Origin: Acidimicrobiales bacterium
Lineage (GTDB): Bacteria > Actinomycetota > Acidimicrobiia > Acidimicrobiales > Poriferisodaliceae
Direction: 5' to 3'
Length of the DNA stretch: 9,362 nt
Assembly (NCBI GenBank): GCA_020631315.1
Contig: JAHDHM010000115.1
Span: forward strand, 1-9,362
Positions 1-5,293 of this stretch are shown piece after piece. The notes below the pieces were generated by a model. It was not told the DNA's origin, did no database searches, and was given only the letters and a program-made list of their open reading frames with translations. Position 1 is the stretch's first letter; each line of letters starts with the position of its first letter. A program made the position numbers and the translations under genes.

Positions 1-670
1 GGCTGATGAGCGCGGTCGTGAGCAACACGATGCCGACGACGTCGACCCGGGGGCGGACGGCGGGGCGGTCCTGCCCGGCCAACGCCCACCAGGACAAGGC
101 CATCCCGACGAGCGCCACCGGCACGTTCAACCAGAACTGCCACTCCCACGACAGGAAGCGCACGAGCATGGCGCCGTAGAGCGGACCCCAGACCCAGCCC
201 ATCGTCTCGATCGCGCCGAGTGTCCCGAGGGCACGTGCTCTGCGGCCCTCGTCGTAGACGTCACCGACGACGGCGAGCGCGACCGGGACCATCGCCCCGC
301 CGCCGATCGCGGTGAGGACACGTCCGAAGAGGAACCAGCCGAACGGGTCGTCGATCGACACGGACGCCGGGATGAGGATCGTGCCGACCAGGAAGATCGA
401 GTAGGCCGCCAGGAACGTGAGTCGGCGGCCGATGACGTCGCTCAGGCGGCCGGCGATCGGCATGATCGCGACGAAGGCGATCAGGTAGGCGTTGACGATC
501 CAGGCTGCGTCGTCGAGGCCGTCCGGCAGGACGAGGCCGAGGTCGCCGATGATCGGCCGCAGCATCGTCGACACGACGGTGAGGTCGTCTGCTGCGACGA
601 ACACGCTGAAGCCGACGACGGCCAGCACCGCACCGGGGGAGGGGTCGCGCCTCCAGAACGGTTCGCTCAC
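1..670 (-). CDS. MFS transporter, P55 (Rv1410c)-like, C-terminus cut by window edge
   Basis: The reading frame is open from a GTG at 670-668 to base 1, giving the first 223 residues of a multi-pass membrane protein; the rest lies outside the window. Visible family marks are an acidic residue in the first membrane helix (D28/D29 in VAADDLTVVSTM), the MFS loop motif GRLSDVIGRR (residues 74-83), and an antiporter-type motif ending in GPLYG (162-166). From memory, the stretches around AAWIVNAYL, IMPIAGRLSD and GPLYG resemble mycobacterial P55 (Rv1410c), a DHA2-type transporter that works with the lipoprotein LprG to move triacylglycerols and lipoglycans to the cell surface. The start codon overlaps the stop of the LprG-like gene in the four bases GTGA, so the two are co-transcribed and probably translationally coupled, the same order as lprG-Rv1410c. 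The role in lipid export is inferred; a drug-efflux role remains possible. Confidence 0.88.
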   Translation of the reverse strand, partial: MSEPFWRRDPSPGAVLAVVGFSVFVAADDLTVVSTMLRPIIGDLGLVLPDGLDDAAWIVNAYLIAFVAIMPIAGRLSDVIGRRLTFLAAYSIFLVGTILIPASVSIDDPFGWFLFGRVLTAIGGGAMVPVALAVVGDVYDEGRRARALGTLGAIETMGWVWGPLYGAMLVRFLSWEWQFWLNVPVALVGMALSWWALAGQDRPAVRPRVDVVGIVLLTTALIS

Positions 671-1557
671 GACCCGCTCGTCTCTCGCACGTTGGCCGGT
701 GGACGGATCGTGAAGCTCGCGCCGTAGCGGGCCATCTCCAGCGACCACTGAGACGTGCCGTTACCGAGGTTCGTCTCGAACTCGACATGGGTCACGAGCG
801 ACGTGCCCGGGTGGACCCACACGTCGATGGTGATGTCCTGATCCTCCACGAGCCCGACGGTGATGTTCTCGACCTCGCTCGCCGGCGCGATGCCCCGGAG
901 GTGGTAGCGCTCGCCGTCTCGGTCGACGATGCCGACGAGTTCGACGTCGCGCAGCCCCGACAGCAGCGGCCGCCAGCCGTCGTCGGGGTCGAAGAACTGC
1001 GACGGGTCGATGTCGATGCCGTCGGGCAGCGTCTCGAAGTCCCCGGTGACGGGGTTGGAGATCCATATCTCCTCGCCGACGGCGATGGCCCCGATCTCGG
1101 TGGCGAGGTCGTCGTCGACCGTGATCCGCAACTGTGCCTGGGCCCGGCCCGGCACGGTGAACTGGCCGATGAGGCCGTCCAGGGCCAGCGACTCGAACTG
1201 GTCGATGAACACGGGAGCGCCGTCACGTTCGAGCCGGAACTCGACGCTCGTCACTGCGCCCATCGCCTCGGCGGCGGCTGCGAACACGTCGGTCGGGTCG
1301 GCGTCCGGATCAGCAGCGACCCTGTCGTCGAGGTCGATGCCGTCGAGGTCGATGCCGCCGTCCATCGTGACCGGCGTGCCGTCGCCGTCGACGGCGGCTG
1401 CGCCGGTCGACGCGGGTGCGGGAAGTGCGTCGGCATCGGCAGCGTCCGAGGCGAAGGCATACGCCAGTGCGCCGACGAAGGTGGTGATCGCCACGACGAC
1501 AGCGAGCTCTGCGAACAGCCGTGCCCGGTCGGGTACGCGAGACGTCACGCTCGCCAC
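667..1557 (-). CDS. LprG/LppX-like lipid-binding exported protein, without lipobox
   Basis: This 296-residue protein has a basic N-terminus, one hydrophobic segment (about residues 16-36), a long acidic, alanine-rich linker (37-90), and a C-terminal domain (about 88-290) matching the layout of the LppX_LprAFG family. Segments recalling LprG include QFFDPDDGWRPLLSGLRD (187-204), DGERYHLRG (214-222), IDVWVHPGTSLV (244-255) and the terminal WSLEMARYGASFTIRPP (271-287). Family members bind di- and triacylated lipids in a hydrophobic pocket. It is followed with a 4-base overlap by a P55-like transporter, the known partner of LprG. Oddly, the protein contains no cysteine at all, so it cannot be a lipoprotein; it is either anchored by the N-terminal helix or secreted after cleavage near AYAFA. 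The start is GTG at 1557-1555; a second GTG three codons on is also possible. Confidence 0.82.
   Translation of the reverse strand: MASVTSRVPDRARLFAELAVVVAITTFVGALAYAFASDAADADALPAPASTGAAAVDGDGTPVTMDGGIDLDGIDLDDRVAADPDADPTDVFAAAAEAMGAVTSVEFRLERDGAPVFIDQFESLALDGLIGQFTVPGRAQAQLRITVDDDLATEIGAIAVGEEIWISNPVTGDFETLPDGIDIDPSQFFDPDDGWRPLLSGLRDVELVGIVDRDGERYHLRGIAPASEVENITVGLVEDQDITIDVWVHPGTSLVTHVEFETNLGNGTSQWSLEMARYGASFTIRPPANVRETSGS
1327..1356. repeat. 15-bp perfect tandem duplication inside the LprG-like gene
   Basis: The unit gtcgaggtcgatgcc occurs twice back to back (1327-1341 and 1342-1356). On the coding strand it yields the repeated peptide GIDLD-GIDLD in the acidic linker between the membrane anchor and the lipid-binding domain. 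It keeps frame and probably only lengthens the linker. Confidence 0.85.
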
Positions 1558-1563
1558 CCCGCC

Positions 1564-1569
1564 ATCGTC
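1564..1569 (-). promoter_or_regulatory. Possible -10 box of the LprG-P55 operon
   Basis: On the minus strand GGGACGAT is followed by six bases and then the GTG start at 1557. GACGAT resembles the TANNNT -10 hexamer with a wrong first base, at the distance expected for a leaderless transcript. No good -35 is visible at 16-18 bases, so this is tentative. The GGCGGG directly before the GTG could alternatively act as a weak, too-close ribosome binding site. Confidence 0.25.
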
Positions 1570-1619
1570 CCGCCCGCTGTGCTGCCCATGCCGTCAGTCT
1601 CGCACCCGGTGGTTCCCCG

Positions 1620-1646
1620 TTGACTTCGGGCCCCCTCCTATACGCT
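1620..1646 (+). promoter_or_regulatory. Probable leaderless promoter of the CNNM-type gene
   Basis: TTGACT at 1620-1625 is a near-consensus -35. TACGCT at 1641-1646 fits the TANNNT -10 pattern, with a 15-base spacer, which is shorter than ideal. Seven bases follow before the GTG at 1654, so transcription would start at or next to the start codon. No Shine-Dalgarno sequence precedes that codon, which agrees with a leaderless mRNA. Confidence 0.5.
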
Positions 1647-1653
1647 CGGCAGA

Positions 1654-2817
1654 GTGTTCGACCTCCTCGCCGTCGGTGAGACCGGCTTGACCGGCACCGG
1701 CTCACTCACCCTGCTGATCGTCTACATCGCCGTGGCGATCGGCATCTCGTTCATGTGCTCGATCATGGAAGCGGTGCTGCTCAGCGTGACGCCTGCGTAC
1801 ATCGGTGCACTCGAGAACGACAAGCCCGAGCTCGGTGCCCGGTGGCGGGGCCTGAAGGAAGACGTCGACCGTCCCCTTGCCGCGATCCTGACGCTCAACA
1901 CCTTCGCCCACACGATCGGCGCCGCCGGCGCCGGTGCCGAGGCGGCCGCGGTGTTCGAGAGCATCTCGGTCGGTGTGTTCTCGTTCTTCCTCACGCTCGG
2001 CGTGCTGATCTTCAGCGAGATCATCCCGAAGACCCTCGGCGCCGTGTACTGGCGTGGTCTGGCGCCGATGGTGAGCCGCTTGCTGGGCCCGCTCATCCTG
2101 CTCACGTACCCGATCGTCGTGCCGTCCAAGTGGTTCGCCAAGCTGCTGACCCGCGGCGAGAAGCAGAGCGAGGTCAGTCGCGAAGAGCTCGCCGCTCTCG
2201 CCGAGATCGGTGCCGAAGAGGGTGTGTTCGACAGCCGCGAAGCCCGCCTCTTCCAGAGCCTGCTCCGGTTCGAGAGCCTTCGCGCCTCGGACGTGATGAC
2301 GCCTCGGACGGTCGTCGTGGCCTATCCGGAGACCGCCAGCGTCGTCGAGCTCGTCGACGACAAGCGGCCGTTCTCCCGCTATCCGGTGTTCGACGAGAAC
2401 CGTGACGACGTCACCGGCTACGTGCTGCTGAGCGACGCGTTGGCCCACGTCGCGGACGACGAGCACGACCTCTCGCTGTCGGCCGTCCGCCGCGACCTCA
2501 TCGCCGTGAACGAGAACGAGCCGCTGCTCGAGGTCTTCGACGACCTGCTCGAAGGGCACGAGCACATCGCCCTCGTCGTCGACGAGTACGGCGGCACCGC
2601 CGGCATCGTCACCATGGAAGACGTCATCGAGACGTTGATCGGTCTCGAGATCACCGACGAAACCGACGCCGACGAGGACATGCAGGTGTTGGCCCGCGAC
2701 CAGTGGCGTAGCCGCGCCGGCCGTCTCGGCCTGCTCGAGGACAGCGACCGCGATGCCGCCATCCGCTTCGGCCTCACCGGCGGCGAGCCGCCCCGCAGCG
2801 AGCGCAAGGACGACTGA
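1654..2817 (+). CDS. CNNM/CorC-type membrane protein (DUF21 + CBS pair), short form
   Basis: This 387-residue protein has an N-terminal DUF21/CNNM transmembrane domain (about 15-165) with hydrophobic segments near 18-45, 104-121 and 136-157, the family-typical PLAAILTLNTFAHTIGA (74-90) and SEIIPKTLGA (121-130). A cytoplasmic CBS pair follows (about 210-330), starting at VMTPR (214-218) and ending with the signature DEYGGTAGIVTMEDVIE (310-326). CNNM-family proteins handle Mg2+ (export or homeostasis) or Co2+ resistance, and their CBS modules sense adenine nucleotides. The usual C-terminal CorC_HlyC domain is missing: only about 55 charged, non-hydrophobic residues follow the second CBS motif. 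It is transcribed divergently from the LprG-like gene and alone. The GTG start at 1654 fits the promoter and the length of the first helix. Cation specificity cannot be read from the sequence. Confidence 0.9.
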   Translation: MFDLLAVGETGLTGTGSLTLLIVYIAVAIGISFMCSIMEAVLLSVTPAYIGALENDKPELGARWRGLKEDVDRPLAAILTLNTFAHTIGAAGAGAEAAAVFESISVGVFSFFLTLGVLIFSEIIPKTLGAVYWRGLAPMVSRLLGPLILLTYPIVVPSKWFAKLLTRGEKQSEVSREELAALAEIGAEEGVFDSREARLFQSLLRFESLRASDVMTPRTVVVAYPETASVVELVDDKRPFSRYPVFDENRDDVTGYVLLSDALAHVADDEHDLSLSAVRRDLIAVNENEPLLEVFDDLLEGHEHIALVVDEYGGTAGIVTMEDVIETLIGLEITDETDADEDMQVLARDQWRSRAGRLGLLEDSDRDAAIRFGLTGGEPPRSERKDD

Positions 2818-2830
2818 GGTCTGCTCGGCC

Positions 2831-2866
2831 AAGCCTGCTCAGTCGGGGAAGCCTCGTCAGCCGGGA
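2831..2866. repeat. Imperfect 18-bp tandem repeat across the desaturase stop codon
   Basis: Two adjacent 18-base units (2831-2848 and 2849-2866) agree at 14 of 18 positions, both starting aagcct and carrying tcag then cgg; a degenerate third piece (aagctcagccg) begins at 2867. On the minus strand the units read as LSFPG-stop and GFPD-stop, so the array contains the real desaturase stop (2859-2857) and a second in-frame stop beyond it. It also fills most of the 39-base gap to the convergent CNNM-type gene. I see no strong terminator hairpin here. Confidence 0.55.
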
Positions 2867-4014
2867 AAGCTCAGCCGCAGGACGCGTCGGGCCACCGACG
2901 CGACCTGACGTGGCATCGATGCCACGTGGTAGCGCACGCCGTGGCGGTCGCAGATCTCGCGCGCGCGCGGGGCGATGCGGCGAAGGTGGTTCGAGGGCAT
3001 GTCGGGGAAGCAGTGGTGCTCGATCTGGAAGCCGAGGTGGCCGCTCATGACGTGCAGCAGCTTGCCGCCGGTGAAGTTGGCCGAGCCCTGGACCTGGCGG
3101 CGGTACCACCGGCCGCGTGACTCGTGCTCGACGTCGGCCTCGTCGAAGATCTCGACACCGTCGGGGAAGTGCCCGTTGAAGATGACCACGAAGGTCCACA
3201 CGTTGCGGATCGTGTTGGCGGCGAGTCCGCCGGCAGCGGCGGCACCCACGGCACCCAACCCGAACGGTGCGGCCAGCAGCGGCCACGCGACGTAGTCCTT
3301 GCGGAGGAGCCGACCGATCTTTCGCGCCGTCTGTCGGAGCTTGGGGCCGGCGGCGCCGAGGTCGGACTCGCCCATGCGCTTGAGGCTCAGCTCCTCGATG
3401 TCGTGGAGCGAGATGGCGTAGTCGAACCAGAACGGCAACGTCGCGTAGATGACGGGGTTGGCGAGATCGGCCGTGCGCCACGGTCGTTCCTCGTCGATGC
3501 GCACCGCGCCGTAGCCGATGTCCCGGTCGCGGCCTCGGACGTTGGTCCACTCGTGATGCAGCTCGTTGTGCAGGTGCTTCCATTGCTCGGCCGGGCAGGC
3601 GTGGTCCCACTCCCAGGTCGTCGAGCTGATCTCGGGATCGTCGAGCCAGTCCCACTGGCCGTGGAGGACGTTGTGGCCGATCTCCATGTTGTCGAGGATC
3701 TTCGAGACGCCGAGCATGCCGGCGCCGGCGATCCACGCCAGCGGGCCGAACGGAGTCACGGTCGCGACGGTCAACGTGAGGCGACCGCCGAGGTCGAGTC
3801 GGCGCTGCAGCGTGATGAGTCGACGGATGTAGCGCTCGTCGTCGGCACCGCGGCCGGCCATGACCTCCGCGTAGAGCGCGTCGAGCTCGGCGGCGAACTC
3901 GGCGAAGTCGTGATCGTCGGCGAGGGCCGTGGCAGTGCTGGAAGCGGGTGCGTTGGCGGGCGAGGCACTCGACGCCGCAGCGACGGGTGCTGCGCTGTCG
4001 CGGGGAGGGTTCAC
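2857..4014 (-). CDS. desA3: DesA3-like acyl-CoA delta-9 desaturase
   Basis: This 385-residue membrane di-iron fatty acid desaturase shows all three histidine boxes: HNVLH (114-118), HNELHH (149-154) and QIEHH (330-334), plus a conserved NGHFPDG (280-286). Blocks such as ILDNMEIGHNVLHGQWDW (106-123) and the WEWDH region, and the end LSFPG, closely recall mycobacterial DesA3 (Rv3229c; end LSLPD), which makes oleoyl-CoA from stearoyl-CoA using O2 and electrons from a ferredoxin/reductase partner. Hydrophobic stretches lie near 76-103, 186-203 and 242-265. There is no fused cytochrome b5. The GTG start at 4014 overlaps the ferredoxin stop (GTGA); the frame is open further upstream to 4383 but that part only shadows the ferredoxin gene. 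The first 34 residues are alanine/serine-rich and low in complexity. Substrate chain length and bond position are inferred from homology. Confidence 0.92.
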   Translation of the reverse strand: MNPPRDSAAPVAAASSASPANAPASSTATALADDHDFAEFAAELDALYAEVMAGRGADDERYIRRLITLQRRLDLGGRLTLTVATVTPFGPLAWIAGAGMLGVSKILDNMEIGHNVLHGQWDWLDDPEISSTTWEWDHACPAEQWKHLHNELHHEWTNVRGRDRDIGYGAVRIDEERPWRTADLANPVIYATLPFWFDYAISLHDIEELSLKRMGESDLGAAGPKLRQTARKIGRLLRKDYVAWPLLAAPFGLGAVGAAAAGGLAANTIRNVWTFVVIFNGHFPDGVEIFDEADVEHESRGRWYRRQVQGSANFTGGKLLHVMSGHLGFQIEHHCFPDMPSNHLRRIAPRAREICDRHGVRYHVASMPRQVASVARRVLRLSFPG

Positions 4015-4415
4015 AGGTCGATCTCCACGTCGGTGGCGGGGGTGGTCACACAGATCTGGATGGTGCTGCCGGTGCCGCTGGACAGCCGGTGACGGATGTC
4101 GACGACACGGCCACGTCGGAGCGGTACCACGCACTTGCGGCATCGTCCCTGTCGGCAGCCGTAGGCCGGGCTGAGGCCGGCGGCTTCGGCGGCCTCGAGG
4201 ATGTTCGTGCCGTCGGGTACGTCGAAGCTGACGCCCTCGGCGTTCGTGACGGTGCGAGCGAGCGCGGTGTCGTCCGTCGTCTCGTCGCCGGACGGCCGGG
4301 CGTCGTCCGGTGAGGACGTGTCGGCGCTCTCGGCGCTGCCCACGGTGCGCAGGTAGCGCTCGCTGGTGACCGGGTAGGTCCACGTGTCGAGCAGGCGGCT
4401 CACGGTTCGACGCAC
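4011..4415 (-). CDS. Small [2Fe-2S] ferredoxin, electron donor to the desaturase
   Basis: This 134-residue protein has a plant-type ferredoxin domain (about 53-134) with four cluster ligands, C87-x4-C92-x2-C95 (YGCRQGRCRKC) and C122 (IQICVTTP), ending ATDVEIDL. It should pass single electrons to the desaturase encoded next, whose start overlaps its stop. In mycobacteria the equivalent partner, Rv3230c, is a flavin reductase with a C-terminal ferredoxin domain. Here the FAD/NAD(P)H part is absent, yet the N-terminal segment (VSRLLDTWTYPVTSERYL, 5-22) looks like the beginning of that reductase, joined by an acidic linker (27-52) to the ferredoxin. I chose GTG 4415 because a -10 box (TACTGT) lies seven bases upstream. 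A longer frame to a GTG at 4490 would run through both operators and into the MerR gene. A separate reductase must be supplied from elsewhere. Confidence 0.85.
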   Translation of the reverse strand: MRRTVSRLLDTWTYPVTSERYLRTVGSAESADTSSPDDARPSGDETTDDTALARTVTNAEGVSFDVPDGTNILEAAEAAGLSPAYGCRQGRCRKCVVPLRRGRVVDIRHRLSSGTGSTIQICVTTPATDVEIDL

Positions 4416-4417
4416 GA

Positions 4418-4441
4418 TGCTGACAGTAGCAACTGTCAGCA
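4418..4441. promoter_or_regulatory. Operator 1: 10-bp perfect inverted repeat
   Basis: The arms TGCTGACAGT and ACTGTCAGCA are exact reverse complements separated by four bases (AGCA). The core TGACAG-N6-CTGTCA (4421-4438) is repeated in operator 2. The site covers the -10 region of the ferredoxin operon. It is most simply a dimer-binding site of the divergent MerR-family protein; a terminator is unlikely because it lies upstream of both genes. Confidence 0.7.
4423..4428 (-). promoter_or_regulatory. -10 box of the ferredoxin-desaturase operon
   Basis: On the minus strand TACTGT (4428 down to 4423) matches TANNNT and stands seven bases before the GTG at 4415, giving a leaderless mRNA. The -35 region at 17-18 bases holds only TGTCAA/CTGTCA, a poor match. 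The box lies inside the left arm of operator 1, so a protein bound there would block polymerase. Confidence 0.5.
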
Positions 4442-4445
4442 CTTC

Positions 4446-4474
4446 TTGACAGTCAGCGCTGTCACGTTCATGGT
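4446..4474 (+). promoter_or_regulatory. Leaderless promoter of the MerR-family gene
   Basis: A perfect -35 TTGACA (4446-4451) is followed by a 17-base spacer and CATGGT (4469-4474), a partial -10 match with A at position 2 and T at position 6. Six bases later comes the GTG at 4481, so the transcript should begin at the start codon; there is no ribosome binding site. Operator 2 covers all but the first base of the -35 and most of the spacer, which predicts autorepression. Confidence 0.5.
4447..4464. promoter_or_regulatory. Operator 2: TGACAG-N6-CTGTCA
   Basis: The inverted repeat has the same six-base arms and six-base spacing as the core of operator 1, with centres 26 bases apart. It overlaps the -35 of the regulator promoter. 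Conservation of arms and spacing across two copies, while the central six bases differ (TCAGCG versus TAGCAA), argues for recognition by one protein dimer. Confidence 0.7.
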
Positions 4475-4480
4475 GGTCGG

Positions 4481-5293
4481 GTGAGCTCACCGGCGTCCCT
4501 GCCGTCCCACGAGTCGATCACGACCCACCACACCGCCGAGGCGCTGCTCGACCTTCAGGGTCTGGCGGCAGCGTCGGGCGTGTCCGCGCGCACCATCCGC
4601 TACTACCAGGCGGAACGGCTGCTGCCCGCGCCGCTCGCCGATCCGTCCGACCGCCGGGTGGCCCGCTACGGCACAGAGCATCTCGATCGACTGGCCGACA
4701 TCGCCCGCCTGCGCGAGCGCGGGCTGAAGCTCAACGCGATCGCCGATCTGTTCTCCGACTCCGACTCGGGACAGCCGGTGACGTCGTGGCTCGAGTACCG
4801 CGACCACTTCCGGGGCTGGGTCGACAACCGGCCCGACACGGTCACGGTCGAGGAGTTCGAGCGTCGCATCGCCGGGCTCCCCGACGGCGCGGTCGAGGTG
4901 ATGGTCGTCGCCAACCTGGTCGCCTTCGACGACGGCATCGTGACGATCCTCAGCCCGACACTGCTCGACGTGTCGATCGAACTGATGCGTCTCGGCATGC
5001 AGCCGGCCATGGTGATCCGCACGGGCGCGCTGCTGCGTGTGCATCTCGCCGCCGCCGCCGACGGCCTCGTCGACATGTTCGAAGAGGTGTTCGACGAGAA
5101 CGCCGTCGAGGTCGACCTCGGTTCGCTCGGCGATCTGTTCCGCCGCATCGCCGCCAGCGCTGCGGGGGAGACCTTCGTGCAGGAACTCGACCGCGCCACC
5201 GACGAAGCGTTCACTCGTCGCGGCGGAGCCGGCTCCGGGCCGCTCGGAACTGGGCCGGGGTCTGGGCGGTCAGCCGGGCGAACTGGCGCGTGA
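4481..5293 (+). CDS. MerR-family transcriptional regulator of the desaturase operon
   Basis: The 270-residue protein carries a MerR-type winged helix-turn-helix (about 22-92): LDLQGLAAASGVSARTIRYY (23-42), a wing containing RRVARYG (58-64), and a helix with RLADIARLRERGLKLNAIADLF (70-91). The remaining 170 residues are not a short coiled coil as in metal-sensing MerR proteins; they look mostly helical (VEEFERRI, LLDVSIELMRLG, DGLVDMFEEVF), as in a ligand-binding domain, but I do not recognise the family. No cysteine is visible, so metal or redox sensing through thiols is unlikely. Its position, divergent from the ferredoxin-desaturase operon across two matching operators, suggests it controls that operon and itself, perhaps in response to an acyl-CoA or fatty acid. 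The glycine/serine-rich tail (248-270) is encoded in the region overlapping the convergent AraC gene. The GTG start is supported by the promoter position. Confidence 0.85.
   Translation: MSSPASLPSHESITTHHTAEALLDLQGLAAASGVSARTIRYYQAERLLPAPLADPSDRRVARYGTEHLDRLADIARLRERGLKLNAIADLFSDSDSGQPVTSWLEYRDHFRGWVDNRPDTVTVEEFERRIAGLPDGAVEVMVVANLVAFDDGIVTILSPTLLDVSIELMRLGMQPAMVIRTGALLRVHLAAAADGLVDMFEEVFDENAVEVDLGSLGDLFRRIAASAAGETFVQELDRATDEAFTRRGGAGSGPLGTGPGSGRSAGRTGA

Noticed and set aside
787..1623. 278-codon plus-strand frame opposite the LprG-like gene
   Set aside because: Antisense shadow: low-complexity V/D/R-rich translation, no family match, and it would end in the promoter region of the CNNM-type gene.
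1702..2832. 376-codon open frame on the minus strand opposite the CNNM-type gene
   Set aside because: It is the reverse shadow of a clearly recognisable protein. Its translation is rich in H, R, D, E and V in a pattern typical of antisense GC-rich frames, with no domain and no plausible start signal.
2818..2856. Bidirectional terminator between the convergent CNNM-type and desaturase genes
   Set aside because: I could not find a stable GC hairpin with a T-run on either strand, only the imperfect tandem repeat.
3124..4092. 322-codon plus-strand frame opposite the desaturase
   Set aside because: The minus strand holds three desaturase histidine boxes; the plus frame shows no motif.
4418..4464. 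Inverted repeats considered as transcription terminators or a riboswitch
   Set aside because: They lie upstream of both divergent genes, lack U-tracts, and share a fixed arm sequence and spacing that fits protein binding. Leaderless starts also leave no room for a 5' leader.
4416..4490. 25-codon upstream extension of the ferredoxin
   Set aside because: It would place both operators and the -10 box inside the coding sequence and overlap the MerR start; the extra residues do not belong to the ferredoxin family.
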